64,000 bases of DNA from an uncultured Gemmiger sp. (GTDB taxonomy: Bacteria > Bacillota > Clostridia > Oscillospirales > Ruminococcaceae): positions 1 through 64,000 of the forward strand of contig CAKSUQ010000004.1 of NCBI GenBank assembly GCA_934502625.1, in the 5' to 3' direction. Under the pieces are notes generated by a model, which saw only the letters and a list, made by a program, of their open reading frames with translations, was not told the DNA's origin and did no database searches. Below, in pieces: positions 49,803-59,145 of this stretch. Position 1 is the first letter of the stretch. Each line of letters begins with the position of its first letter. Both the position numbers and the translations under genes were made by a program.

Positions 49803-51719
49803 ATGACCAGAGAACAGGTCGAAAAGGAAATGGCGCAGTACCGCACGATCTTTCCTGTCGTGCGGCTGCTGGGGGCTGCGCAGGTGGGCGGCGACGCCCC
49901 GGTGGGCGACCACTGCAACTGCTATGCCTTCTGGGACAAGCATGAGCCCTGCCAGAACTGCATCTCGGAGCAGGTGCTGTGCGACCACCGGCAGCGCACC
50001 AAGCTGGAATACATGGGGCGCGACATTTTTCAGGTCACAGCGGTCTACCGCGAGGTCGACGGCCAGCCCTGCGTCATGGAGCTGATCCAGCAGCTTGACA
50101 GCGAGACCCTCATCGACCCCGAAAACGGCAACCGCCTAGCGGACAGCATCGCGGGCTACCATGCCAAGCTCTACCACGATGCACTGACCGGCGGCTACAA
50201 CCGCCGCTATTTCGAGGACGTGGTAAAAAGCAAGACCGAGCCCGCCGGTGTGGCGGTGCTCGACCTCGACGATTTTAAACTGTACAACGACACCTACGGC
50301 CACCACGCGGGCGACGTGGCGCTGCAGACCGCCGTCGACGTTGTGCGCAGCTGCGTCCGCAAAAGCGACACCCTCATCCGTTACGGCGGCGATGAATTTC
50401 TGCTGATTCTGCCGGGCATCAAGCGCGCGGCCTTTGTGGCAAAATTGGAGCGCATCCGCCAGCAGGTACACGCCGCCGTCGTGCCGGGGTACACGCGGCT
50501 GCAGCTTTCGACGAGCATCGGCGGCGTCCTGACCCGTGACGGCGAGACCGTCGAGCAGGCCGTCGCCCGCGCCGACAAGCTGATGTATCAGGCAAAAAAC
50601 CGCAAAAACATGGTCGTGACCGAGGAGACCGCCAACGCGGCGGCCAGCTCCGCCGCCGGGCGCGAAAGCCAGATGCGGCAGAATATTCTAATTGTCGACG
50701 ACTCCGAGATGAACCGCGCGATCCTGTCGGAAATTCTCGGCGGCGACTACAACATTCTGGAAGCCGCCAACGGCAAGGAATGCCTTGCCATGCTCGACCA
50801 GTACGACACAGGCATCGCGCTGATCCTGCTGGACATCGTCATGCCGGTCATGGACGGCTTCGAGGTGCTGGCCGCGATGAACCGCAACCACTGGATCGAG
50901 GACATCCCGGTCATCATGATCTCCAGCGAGGACTCCGACCCCGTCGTGCGCCACGCCTATGAGATGGGCGTCTCGGACTATGTCAGCCGCCCGTTCGACG
51001 CGGGCATCGTCTACCGCCGGGTGTTCAACACCATCAAGCTGTACGCCAAGCAGCGGCGGCTTATCTCGCTGGTGACAAGCCAGACCCGCGAAAAAGAAAA
51101 GAACATTCAGATGATGGTCTCGATTTTGAGCGAGATCGTCGAGTTCCGCAACGGCGAAAGCGGCGCGCACGTGCAGCACATCGGCACGCTGACCCAGCGC
51201 CTGCTGGAGCGCCTGACCCAGAAGACCGATACGTACATCCTGCCGCCCGAAAAGCAGGAGCTGATCGTGCTGGCATCGGCCTTACACGACATCGGCAAAA
51301 TCGCCATCGACGACAAAATTCTGAACAAGCCCGGCCGCCTGACGCCGGAGGAGTTCAACCAGATGAAGAAGCACACGACCATCGGCGCGGAAATGCTGGA
51401 CGAGCTGGGGTGCTACCGCAACGAGGAGCTGGTGCGCACGGCCTACGAGATCTGCCGCTGGCACCACGAGCGTTGGGACGGGCGCGGCTACCCCGACGGG
51501 CTGAGCGGCGACCGCATCCCGATCTCGGCGCAGGTCGTCTCGATGGCGGACGTCTACGACGCGCTGGTCAGCAAGCGGGTCTACAAGGCGGCCATCGACC
51601 CCGACGAAGCCGTCCAGATGATCCTGCGCGGCGAGTGCGGCGCGTTCAACCCGCTGCTGTTGGAGTGTCTGGTGGAGATTCAGGATGTGCTGAAAGTGGA
51701 AGTTGCGCAGATGAAGTAA
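49803..51719 (+). CDS. GGDEF - receiver - HD-GYP cyclic-di-GMP regulator
   Basis: 638 residues, soluble. Residues 1-100 form a PAS-like sensory module with a cysteine cluster (Cys38, 40, 50, 53, 60) that may bind a metal or iron-sulfur centre. GGDEF domain 120-280 has intact GGDEF at 195-199 and the inhibitory RxxD site at 186-189, so it should make c-di-GMP and be product-inhibited. A receiver domain at 291-410 has phospho-acceptor D344. HD-GYP domain 420-630 has HD at 495-496 and HHERWDGRGYPDG, so it should degrade c-di-GMP to GMP. A phosphorelay-controlled switch between the two activities is inference. Own promoter and terminator; no kinase adjacent. Confidence 0.94.
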   Translation: MTREQVEKEMAQYRTIFPVVRLLGAAQVGGDAPVGDHCNCYAFWDKHEPCQNCISEQVLCDHRQRTKLEYMGRDIFQVTAVYREVDGQPCVMELIQQLDSETLIDPENGNRLADSIAGYHAKLYHDALTGGYNRRYFEDVVKSKTEPAGVAVLDLDDFKLYNDTYGHHAGDVALQTAVDVVRSCVRKSDTLIRYGGDEFLLILPGIKRAAFVAKLERIRQQVHAAVVPGYTRLQLSTSIGGVLTRDGETVEQAVARADKLMYQAKNRKNMVVTEETANAAASSAAGRESQMRQNILIVDDSEMNRAILSEILGGDYNILEAANGKECLAMLDQYDTGIALILLDIVMPVMDGFEVLAAMNRNHWIEDIPVIMISSEDSDPVVRHAYEMGVSDYVSRPFDAGIVYRRVFNTIKLYAKQRRLISLVTSQTREKEKNIQMMVSILSEIVEFRNGESGAHVQHIGTLTQRLLERLTQKTDTYILPPEKQELIVLASALHDIGKIAIDDKILNKPGRLTPEEFNQMKKHTTIGAEMLDELGCYRNEELVRTAYEICRWHHERWDGRGYPDGLSGDRIPISAQVVSMADVYDALVSKRVYKAAIDPDEAVQMILRGECGAFNPLLLECLVEIQDVLKVEVAQMK

Positions 51720-51721
51720 AA

Positions 51722-51759
51722 AAATTCCCCCTGCGGTGTGTGCCGCAGGGGGAATTTTG
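51722..51759 (+). terminator. Terminator after the GGDEF-HD-GYP gene
   Basis: AAAATTCCCCCTGCGG (51722-51737) pairs perfectly with CCGCAGGGGGAATTTT (51744-51759). A-run and T-run ends make it bidirectional, so it may also serve the convergent ABC exporter gene. Confidence 0.88.
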
Positions 51760-51835
51760 ATTATAGAGGGAAGGTGGTACGGGACGCATATATGCCGCCC
51801 GCGCTGTGTCGCGGCAGCCGCTCCGTCAAATTTTC

Positions 51836-53590
51836 TCACCTCTGCAAAATCTTCAGCTCGTAAAACCGTCCCTGTTTTTCCATCAATTCATCGTAGCTGC
51901 CCTGCTCGACGATGTGGCCGTCCTCGACGACGACGATCAGATCGGCCGAGCGGATCGTCGACAGGCGGTGCGCCACCAAAAACGTCGTGCAGTGCCCCAT
52001 CAGGCGGGCAGTGGCGTCGCTGACCATCTTCTCGGTCTCGGAGTCCAGCGCACTTGTCGCTTCGTCAAAGATGATGAGCCGCGGTCGGCGGATGAGCGCC
52101 CGCGCGATGGCGATGCGCTGCCGCTGCCCGCCGGAGAAGTTGCCGCCGTGTTCGGCCAGATTCGTATAGATGCCGTCAGGCAGCTTTTCCACCGTCTCCC
52201 GCAGGCCGATCTCGTCGATGACGTTCCAGATGTCCTCGTCGGTGGCGTCGGGCGCGGCGTAGGCGATGTTATCCCGCAGCGTGCCGGAAAACAGCACCGT
52301 GTTCTGCGGTACGACGGCAAGCTGCTGGCGGTAGCTTTTCAGCTCCATATCCTCCAGATCGATGCCGTCGACCCGCACGGCGCCCTTGTCCGGGCTGCAG
52401 AAGCCCAGCACCAGATTCAGCAGCGTCGACTTGCCCGCGCCGCTGGGGCCGACGAAGGCGACGCTGGTGCCCGCCGGGACGTGCAGCGAGAAGCCGTTCA
52501 GCACCGGCGCATCGGCGTCTGGATAGCGATAGACGACATTCTCAAAATCCACCTCGCCCCGCAGCGGCACCGGTGCCAGCACCGCGCCGTCGTGCTCCTC
52601 ATCGGGCGAGGTCAGCACCTCGTTGATGCTGTTCATCGACTCCATGCCGCGCGCCAGCGTCGGGAACAGGTTCACGACGCCCGACACCGCCGAGACGATC
52701 TGGCCGAAGTAGTTCTGGTACAGCACGACCTCGCCGGGTGAAATGACCTTGCGCAGCGCCAGCATGCCGGTGAAGGCCAAGCACAGCAGCTGGAACAGCT
52801 GGAATACGACCCAGCTCGTCGCGCCGAAGGCCACGTTCGTCGTGTCAAGGTAAAAGCCCGTCTCCCGCACGCCGTTGAGCAGCTCGTCCATGCGGCGGGT
52901 CTCCCGGTCGGACAGGCCGTAGGCGCGGGCGACCGGCACCATCTCCAGCATTTCGCTCATGGCGGCCTGGGTGCGCTCCATCTGCTGCCGGAACAGGCCG
53001 TTGAACTTGCGCACCGGGCGGCGGAACGCCCCCACCGTGATGCCCGCCACCGGCACAGCCAGCAGGTAGAGCCAGAGCATCGCGGGGTTATTGTACGCCG
53101 TGACGACGACCGCCGCGATGACGCCGGTCAGCAGCGGGGCGACGGTGTTGAAGCAGGAATCCAGCATCTGCTCGACGTTTTCGACGTCGCGCATGACCTT
53201 GGACAGCAGCCGCCCGGACTGGCTCTGGGTGTGGAACTGGATGGACAGCCGCTGCAATTTATGCACCAGCGCGCCGCGCAGCTCCATCTCGATGCTGCGC
53301 ACCAGCCGCGAGTAGGAGCGGGACTGCATCCACGCCGAGAAGATGTTCTGGATGATAAAGACGCAGCCGACGATGATGTTCAGCCAGAATTCGCGCATCG
53401 TGTGCTGTTCCGGCGCGGTGACGATGTTGATGATATTGGCAATAATAACGGGTGTGATGAACACCGGCGAGTGCTTGATGACGAACCAGAACACGGCGCA
53501 TATCAGCTGCCCCCAGCGTCCCTTGTACAGCTGTGCCAGCTGGCGCAGCGTCTGCCCGGCAGCGGGCTTTTTACGGGTTATTTCCTGCAT
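51836..53590 (-). CDS. ABC exporter, fused permease-ATPase
   Basis: 584 residues from ATG 53590 (AAGGA upstream). Six-helix exporter domain, then an ATPase with Walker A GPSGAGKST, signature FSGGQRQR, Walker B LIIFDEATSALD and switch VAHRLST, all canonical. Probably a homodimer. Substrate unknown. It lies between a c-di-GMP gene and a sugar transferase, so a role in envelope traffic is possible but not shown. Confidence 0.92.
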   Translation of the reverse strand: MQEITRKKPAAGQTLRQLAQLYKGRWGQLICAVFWFVIKHSPVFITPVIIANIINIVTAPEQHTMREFWLNIIVGCVFIIQNIFSAWMQSRSYSRLVRSIEMELRGALVHKLQRLSIQFHTQSQSGRLLSKVMRDVENVEQMLDSCFNTVAPLLTGVIAAVVVTAYNNPAMLWLYLLAVPVAGITVGAFRRPVRKFNGLFRQQMERTQAAMSEMLEMVPVARAYGLSDRETRRMDELLNGVRETGFYLDTTNVAFGATSWVVFQLFQLLCLAFTGMLALRKVISPGEVVLYQNYFGQIVSAVSGVVNLFPTLARGMESMNSINEVLTSPDEEHDGAVLAPVPLRGEVDFENVVYRYPDADAPVLNGFSLHVPAGTSVAFVGPSGAGKSTLLNLVLGFCSPDKGAVRVDGIDLEDMELKSYRQQLAVVPQNTVLFSGTLRDNIAYAAPDATDEDIWNVIDEIGLRETVEKLPDGIYTNLAEHGGNFSGGQRQRIAIARALIRRPRLIIFDEATSALDSETEKMVSDATARLMGHCTTFLVAHRLSTIRSADLIVVVEDGHIVEQGSYDELMEKQGRFYELKILQR

Positions 53591-53709
53591 GTTTTTTCCT
53601 TCTTTTTCTTCATTGCCTAACAGTGGCACGGCATTATCAGTATCATACTTCCTTGCCCCGCCGGACGCAAGATAGTTTTCATCTTTTTCCTTCCTTATTT
53701 TTAAATTTG

Positions 53710-53738
53710 TTGAAAACTGCGCGGTAATATGGTACTAT
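53710..53738 (+). promoter_or_regulatory. Promoter candidate of the sugar transferase gene
   Basis: TTGAAA (53710-53715), 17-base spacer, TACTAT (53733-53738). Confidence 0.55.
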
Positions 53739-53797
53739 GATGATTGACTATATATGCCCCGTTTAGCGGGCGGAAAACCTACGGATATGGACTGCAC

Positions 53798-55246
53798 ATG
53801 ATTACAAAACGCGAAAAATTACAATATGCCTATGTGTTTCTGACCGATCTGGTGACGCTGGCTGTCAGCACGGCCGTGACTTGGTTCGTCACCGACCGGC
53901 TTGACCTGCTGCTGGACTATGCCCACACCGACTGGCTGCAGACGCTCTGCCTGATTCTGGTGTCCTACATCATCACGTTCTTCTGCTTCGGCCAGAACCA
54001 GAACATCGTCACCCGCAAGGCCGGGGACGAGGTCAAGCTCTCGGTCAAGTTCAATATTATGCTGGGCGTCATCTACGCCGCCTGCATGCTGCTGGCGAAG
54101 GCCGCCATGTTCAACTCCCGCTATTTTGCGGTGGGTGTGCCCGCGCTGAATGCCGTGCTGATGCCCTTCTCCCACGCAGCGCTGAAGCGGCTGCTGCTGC
54201 GCTTCCAGCGCAGCTGGGGCATGGAGAGCCTTGTCGGCATCGTGACAACGACCGACCGCGCCGAGCGGCTTATCACGGAAATTCGCAGCGACTGGTCGCG
54301 CCGCGTCGTCGGCACCGCCCTGCTGGATGCCGCGCCCGACGCCGTCGGCACCGAAACCGCCGGGATCGAGGTCAAGGCGACGTTCGACAGCTTCATGGAC
54401 TGGCTGCGGCGCGAGGCGCTGGACGAGGTCTATGTCGACGTGCCGATGGACAGCGGCGAGAGCTTCATCCCCTATCTCGACGAGATGGAGTCGATGGGCT
54501 TGACCGTACACTTCCGGCTGCCGCTGCTTGACCGCATCGAGGAAGCCTGCTGCGACGAGACGAGCGCCGCCCGCCTGAGCCGCGAACTGGGGCGCTGCGC
54601 CGGGGGCAATCTGGTGACGATGGCGACCGTCGAGCTGAAGCTGCACGACCAGATCGCCAAGCGCTGCATGGACATTGTGGGCGGTCTGGTGGGTTGCATC
54701 ATCAGCATCCCGATCATTGCCATCGTGGCGATCCCGCTCAAGCTCGAAAGTCCGGGGCCGCTCTTCTTCAAGCAGAAGCGCGTCGGGCGCAACGGGCGGT
54801 ACTTCTATATCCACAAGCTGCGCAGCATGTATATCGACGCCGAGGAGCGCAAAAAAGAGCTGATGGCGCAGAACGAAATGAACGGCCTGATGTTCAAGAT
54901 GGAGGATGACCCCCGCGTGACGAAGGTGGGTAAATTCATCCGCCGCACCAGCATCGACGAGCTGCCGCAGTTTTTCGACGTGCTGCGCGGCGTCATGAGC
55001 CTTGTGGGCACCCGCCCGCCGACGGTGGATGAGTACAAGCAGTACGAGAGCCACCACAAGCGCCGCCTGTCGATGAAGCCTGGCATCACCGGCCTGTGGC
55101 AGGTCAGCGGCCGCAGCGACATCGAGGATTTCGAGGAGGTCGTCAAGCTGGACGTGACCTACATCGACAATTGGTCGCTGTGGAATGACATCAAGATTTT
55201 GTTCAAGACCGTGTATGTAGTGTTCGCCGGACGGGGGGCGAAGTAA
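53798..55246 (+). CDS. Polyprenyl-phosphate glycosyl-1-phosphate transferase (exopolysaccharide initiation)
   Basis: 482 residues from ATG 53798; earlier in-frame TTG has no ribosome site, and the one before ATG is weak too. Four N-terminal membrane helices and a CoA-binding-like flavodoxin fold region, then a re-entrant helix (GGLVGCIISIPIIAIVAIP) and the bacterial sugar transferase domain with FFKQKRVGRNGRYFYIHKLRSM, DELPQFFDVLRG, VGTRPPT and KPGITGLWQVSGR. It puts the first sugar phosphate on the lipid carrier at the inner face of the membrane. No other polysaccharide genes are adjacent, so it may serve a cluster elsewhere. Confidence 0.93.
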   Translation: MITKREKLQYAYVFLTDLVTLAVSTAVTWFVTDRLDLLLDYAHTDWLQTLCLILVSYIITFFCFGQNQNIVTRKAGDEVKLSVKFNIMLGVIYAACMLLAKAAMFNSRYFAVGVPALNAVLMPFSHAALKRLLLRFQRSWGMESLVGIVTTTDRAERLITEIRSDWSRRVVGTALLDAAPDAVGTETAGIEVKATFDSFMDWLRREALDEVYVDVPMDSGESFIPYLDEMESMGLTVHFRLPLLDRIEEACCDETSAARLSRELGRCAGGNLVTMATVELKLHDQIAKRCMDIVGGLVGCIISIPIIAIVAIPLKLESPGPLFFKQKRVGRNGRYFYIHKLRSMYIDAEERKKELMAQNEMNGLMFKMEDDPRVTKVGKFIRRTSIDELPQFFDVLRGVMSLVGTRPPTVDEYKQYESHHKRRLSMKPGITGLWQVSGRSDIEDFEEVVKLDVTYIDNWSLWNDIKILFKTVYVVFAGRGAK

Positions 55247-55258
55247 ATAAAGCAAGTT

Positions 55259-55294
55259 CCCTGGCGGCTCACCGTGAGCTGCCAGGGATTTTTT
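55259..55294 (+). terminator. Terminator of the sugar transferase gene
   Basis: CCCTGGCGGCTCAC (55259-55272) pairs with GTGAGCTGCCAGGG (55274-55287, one mismatch), followed by ATTTTTT. Confidence 0.85.
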
Positions 55295-55318
55295 GCGGGG
55301 AAGTCTTTGGCAGTTTAT

Positions 55319-55467
55319 GCCTTCCCCCTTTGGGGGAAGGTGTCTGCGGCCCCGACCGCAGACGGATGAGGGGGAAGTTCACGGCCATAGTCCGTTTGCG
55401 TGCAGCCTAGGCAGGGCTTGCCCTCATCAGTCACCTTCGGTGACAGCTTCCCCCCGTGGGGGAAGCC
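55319..55467. repeat. Long composite palindromic repeat, copy 4
   Basis: GCCTTCCCCCTTTGGGGGAAGG, TCTGCGG/CCGCAGA, GGATGAGGGGG, a centre of about 50 bases, then TGCCCTCATCAGTCACC, GGTGACAGCTTCCCCC and GGGGGAAGCC. Confidence 0.85.
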
Positions 55468-55481
55468 TTTTCCCGCAACGC

Positions 55482-55519
55482 CAAAGCGGGGTCTGCTGTG
55501 CAGCAGACCCCGCTTTGGT
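55482..55519. repeat. Perfect long hairpin without T tract
   Basis: CCAAAGCGGGGTCTGCT and AGCAGACCCCGCTTTGG form a 17-bp perfect stem with loop GTGC. No T run follows on either strand. It lies 40 bases beyond the phoU stop, so it could stabilise the 3' end of the pst-phoU mRNA. Confidence 0.6.
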
Positions 55520-55559
55520 TGGTATAGGAAAATAAGAGAATGGCTTTTTATTCCCTGCG

Positions 55560-56234
55560 TCACACGATCTTGCGGGATTTGTGCACGCCGGTCTTTAAAA
55601 ACTCGACCCACTCTGCCACGTTGACGGCATGGTCGCCGAGGCGTTCGAGATACTTGTCGATCATAAAGAGATCGAGCGCGGTCTCGGCATCGCCGGGGTG
55701 GGCGGCGATGTAAGCGGAAATTTCCTTGGCGATGCGGCTGAACATCGCGTCGCACTCGTCGTCGCGGGCGATGACCTGCGCGGCGGTGGACAGATCGACC
55801 TGCACGTAGGCCGCGATGGCGTCCTTCACCATATGCAGCGCAATGTCGCCCATGGCGTAAAGGTCGTCCAACACGCCGACGGTGCGCGCACCCTCCGGGT
55901 GGAGATGCAGCGTGATCTCGGCAATATCGCTGGCCTGATCGGCGATGCGCTCGATGTCGGTCACCATTTTCAGCGCGGTGGACACCTTGCGCAGGTCGCC
56001 GGCCACGGGCTGCTGGCGCAGAAAAAGCGTCAGGCAGCGGTGCTCGATCTCGTGCTCGGCGGCGTCGATCTCGCTGTCGCGGGCAATGACGCTGCGCGCC
56101 AGCTCGGCATCGCCGGTGCGCAGGGCGGTCATAGCGCTTTCGATGGCGCCGCCTGCGGCGTGACCCATGCGCGCGAGCATTGTGTCAAGCTGCATCAGCT
56201 CGGCGTCGTACATTTTGCGGACACTTGTACCCAT
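55560..56234 (-). CDS. phoU: Phosphate transport regulator PhoU
   Basis: 224 residues from ATG 56234 (AAGGAGG upstream). Two three-helix bundles with the repeated metal-site patterns (MVTDIERIADQASDIAE and MIDKYLERLGDHAVNVAEW). Links PstSCAB state to PhoR/PhoB signalling and limits phosphate uptake. Last gene of the pst operon, 13 bases after pstB. Confidence 0.95.
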   Translation of the reverse strand: MGTSVRKMYDAELMQLDTMLARMGHAAGGAIESAMTALRTGDAELARSVIARDSEIDAAEHEIEHRCLTLFLRQQPVAGDLRKVSTALKMVTDIERIADQASDIAEITLHLHPEGARTVGVLDDLYAMGDIALHMVKDAIAAYVQVDLSTAAQVIARDDECDAMFSRIAKEISAYIAAHPGDAETALDLFMIDKYLERLGDHAVNVAEWVEFLKTGVHKSRKIV

Positions 56235-56247
56235 TTTGCGTTCCTCC

Positions 56248-57000
56248 TTAGCCGAAACGACCCGAAATGTAATCCTCGGTGCGCTTGTCGACGGGCGTAG
56301 CGAACACCCGCTCGGTCGGGCCCATCTCGACAAGCTCGCCCAGCAGGAAAAACGCCGTCTTATCGCTGATACGCGCGGCCTGCTGCATGTTGTGGGTGAC
56401 CATGACGATGGTGTACTTTTCTTTCAGCTCGGTCGCCAGCTCCTCGACTTTGGAGGTCGAGATCGGGTCAAGGGCGCTGGTGGGTTCGTCCATCAGCAGC
56501 ACTTCGGGCTCGACCGCCAGCGCGCGGGCAATGCAAAGGCGCTGCTGCTGGCCGCCGGACATGCCGAGGGCGCTCTTGTTCAGGCGGTCTTTGACCTCGT
56601 CCCAGATGGCCGCGCCGCGCAGGGATTTTTCGACGATCTCGTCCAGCTGCGCCTTGCTGCGGACGCCGTGGGTGCGCGGGCCGTAGGCAATGTTGTCGTA
56701 GATCGACATCGGGAAAGGGTTCGGCTTCTGGAACACCATGCCGACCCGCTTGCGCAGGACGTTGACGTCCATCTTATCCTTGTAGATGTCCACGCCGTCC
56801 AGTCTGATGTCGCCGGAAATGCGGCAGCCCTCGACAAGGTCGTTCATCCGGTTCAGGCTTTTCAAAAACGTGGATTTGCCGCAGCCGGAGGGGCCGATGA
56901 AGGCGGTGATCTCCTTCTCCGGGATATTGATATTGATATTTTTCAGCGCATGGAAGCTGCCGTAGTACAGATCCATGTTCTTGACTTCAAATTTGTTCAT
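56248..57000 (-). CDS. pstB: Phosphate ABC transporter ATP-binding protein
   Basis: 250 residues from ATG 57000. Walker [10 protein letters not shown], signature MSGGQQQR, Walker [14 protein letters not shown] and PstB-specific [18 protein letters not shown]. Powers phosphate uptake through PstCA. AGAGGT before the start. The pstA-pstB gap (221 bases) is filled with GTAGGGG palindromes. Confidence 0.96.
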   Translation of the reverse strand: MNKFEVKNMDLYYGSFHALKNININIPEKEITAFIGPSGCGKSTFLKSLNRMNDLVEGCRISGDIRLDGVDIYKDKMDVNVLRKRVGMVFQKPNPFPMSIYDNIAYGPRTHGVRSKAQLDEIVEKSLRGAAIWDEVKDRLNKSALGMSGGQQQRLCIARALAVEPEVLLMDEPTSALDPISTSKVEELATELKEKYTIVMVTHNMQQAARISDKTAFFLLGELVEMGPTERVFATPVDKRTEDYISGRFG

Positions 57001-57057
57001 AGATGACCTCTTTGCTGTATCTTCGTTTATAGACCGCATATATGCCTTTGCCGAGCC

Positions 57058-57212
57058 GTAGGGGCCGGGCATGCCCGGCCCGCAGCCTTCCCATTGCCGA
57101 CTGCTCGCCTTTCACGGCAGGGCCGGGCATGCCCGGCCCCTACAACACTGCTGCGTATGTAGGGGGCGGCGTCCTCGACGCCCCGCGGGCGGATGCGGGC
57201 ATCCGCCCCTAC
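57058..57212. repeat. Two GTAGGGG...CCCCTAC elements between pstA and pstB
   Basis: Element 57058-57143 has the stem GGGCCGGGCATGCCCGGCCC type in both hairpins. Element 57159-57212 has GGGCGGCGTCCTCGACGCCC and GCGGATGCGGGCATCCGC. Both are bounded by GTAGGGG and CCCCTAC. Confidence 0.85.
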
Positions 57213-57221
57213 ACGGCGGGT

Positions 57222-58130
57222 TTACTTCTTCGCCAGCTTGCCGGCCACAAAGCCGGACAGGCAGTTGATGACCAGCACCAGCACCAGCAGCACCACGGCC
57301 GTGCCGTAGGTCTGGCCGACGTACAAGCCCTCGCTGGAAAGCAGGTACATGTGTACGGCCAGCGTGCGGGTCGAACTGAACACGCTCGTGGGGATCTTCG
57401 CGACCGAGCTGGCCGTGTAGATCAGCGCGGCAGTCTCGCCCACGATGCGCCCCGTCGCCAGAATGACGCCGGACAAAATACCCGGCATGGCGGACGGCAG
57501 CACGATGGTAAACACCGTGCGCAGCTTGCCTGCGCCGAGGCCGAAGCTGCCCTCGCGGTAGGAGTCGGGCACGGCGATGAGCGCTTCCTCCGTCGTGCGC
57601 ATGATGACGGGCAGCACCATGATGGCCAGCGTGAACGCGCCTGCGATCAGGCTGTAGCCCCAGTGCAGCTGGGTGACGAAGAACAGCATACCGAACAAAC
57701 CGTAGACGATGGACGGGATGCCCTGCAGCGTTTCCGTCGTAACGCGCACGACCTTGACGAGCTTGCTGCCGCGGCGGGCGTACTCGACGAGCCAGATGGC
57801 CGCGAAGATGCCCAAGGGCGTGGCGATCGCCAGCGCGAAGGCTGTCATCAGCACCGTGTTGATGAGCGCGGGCGTCAGCGAGACGTTTTCGGAGTTATAC
57901 TCCCACGCGAAAAGGGCGGGCTTCAAATTGGGAATGCCCATGACGAGGATGTAGCCGATCAGAAACACCAGCACCCCGGCGGTCAGCAGCGCGGCAATGC
58001 GCACGAGCCACCGCAGCACGGCGGCCTGCACGCGGGCGGCGCGGCGGTTTTGCCCGCCTCTGGGCATGAACTCGTGCGGTTTTGCATAGGTCATATCGGC
58101 GGCCGTTTGCGTTGCGGCGATCTCAGGCAT
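57222..58130 (-). CDS. pstA: Phosphate ABC transporter permease PstA
   Basis: 302 residues, six membrane helices after a 35-residue basic N-terminus. Family motifs LQGIPSIVYGLFG and the coupling-type VPDSYREGSFGLGAGKLRTVF. Overlaps pstC by eight bases. Forms the phosphate channel with PstC. Confidence 0.95.
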   Translation of the reverse strand: MPEIAATQTAADMTYAKPHEFMPRGGQNRRAARVQAAVLRWLVRIAALLTAGVLVFLIGYILVMGIPNLKPALFAWEYNSENVSLTPALINTVLMTAFALAIATPLGIFAAIWLVEYARRGSKLVKVVRVTTETLQGIPSIVYGLFGMLFFVTQLHWGYSLIAGAFTLAIMVLPVIMRTTEEALIAVPDSYREGSFGLGAGKLRTVFTIVLPSAMPGILSGVILATGRIVGETAALIYTASSVAKIPTSVFSSTRTLAVHMYLLSSEGLYVGQTYGTAVVLLVLVLVINCLSGFVAGKLAKK

Positions 58131-59016
58131 GGTCGCTGCCCCCTTTCACAAGGCTGAAGCAGAGGTTGATGAACAGGATAAAGACGAAGAGCACAACGCC
58201 GGTAGCGATCAGCGCCTCGCGGTGCAGGTCGGCGGCATAGCCCATCTCGATGACGATGTTGGACGTCATCGTGCGCAAACCCTGGAACAGCCCCTTGGGC
58301 ATCCATGTCTGGTTGCCCGCGACCATGACGACGGCCATCGTCTCGCCGATGGCGCGGCCGATGCCGAGGATGACCGCCGACAGCACGCCGGACTTGGCGG
58401 CGGGCAGCACGGCGCAGAAGACGCTGCGCTCATGCGTCGCGCCAAGGGCCAGACTGCCCTCATAGTAGCTGTTGGGCACGGCGTCAAGGCTCGTCTTGCT
58501 GACCGTGATGATGGTGGGCAGGATCATGATGCCCAGCAGCACGGCGGCGGTAAAAAGGCTCATGCCCTTGCCGCTTTTGACGTGCAGCACCGTCTTGAAG
58601 AAGGGGGTCTTGACCATGGCCTGCACGGCGGGCACCAGCACGATCATGCCGAAGAAGCCGTACACCACCGACGGGATACCCGCCAGCAGCTGCACCGCCG
58701 GGAGCATGACCCTGTTGATGGCCGGGCTGGCAAAGCGGGACATATAAATAGCGGTCAGCAGGCCGATGGGCACGCCCACGAGGATCGCCCCCGCCGTGAC
58801 GTAGATGCTGCCCAGAATCATCGGCAGGATGCCGAAGATGTCATTGCCGGGCTTCCACGTCGTGCCCAGCAGGAATTTCAGCGGGCCGATCTTGAACAGC
58901 GTCGGCACGCCGTTGGCAAACAGGAAGATGCAGATCAGCGCCACCGCTAAGATGGACACACAGGCGCAGAGGGTAAACACCACCTGCATAACTCCCTCTT
59001 TCAGCTTCGAGGTCAT
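58123..59016 (-). CDS. pstC: Phosphate ABC transporter permease PstC
   Basis: 297 residues, six membrane helices. Motifs LLAGIPSVVYGFFGM and AVPNSYYEGSLALGATHERS are typical of PstC. AGGA ribosome site before the ATG. It follows pstS after 129 bases occupied by a GTAGGGG palindrome. Confidence 0.95.
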   Translation of the reverse strand: MTSKLKEGVMQVVFTLCACVSILAVALICIFLFANGVPTLFKIGPLKFLLGTTWKPGNDIFGILPMILGSIYVTAGAILVGVPIGLLTAIYMSRFASPAINRVMLPAVQLLAGIPSVVYGFFGMIVLVPAVQAMVKTPFFKTVLHVKSGKGMSLFTAAVLLGIMILPTIITVSKTSLDAVPNSYYEGSLALGATHERSVFCAVLPAAKSGVLSAVILGIGRAIGETMAVVMVAGNQTWMPKGLFQGLRTMTSNIVIEMGYAADLHREALIATGVVLFVFILFINLCFSLVKGGSDHA

Positions 59017-59045
59017 TTTCCTATACTCCTTTGGTTATATGCCAT

Positions 59046-59131
59046 GTAGGGGCCGGACATGTCCGGCCCGCGGCCTTCCCATAACCGCGCGGTCATGGGT
59101 ACGCTGCGGGCGGGGCATGCCCCGCCCCTAC
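59046..59131. repeat. GTAGGGG...CCCCTAC element between pstS and pstC
   Basis: Left hairpin GGCCGGACATGTCCGGCC, right hairpin GGGCGGGGCATGCCCCGCCC, separated by about 45 bases, bounded by GTAGGGG (59046) and CCCCTAC (to 59131). It may restrict transcription from the highly expressed pstS into pstC. Confidence 0.85.
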
Positions 59132-59145
59132 GGTGCTGCTATACT

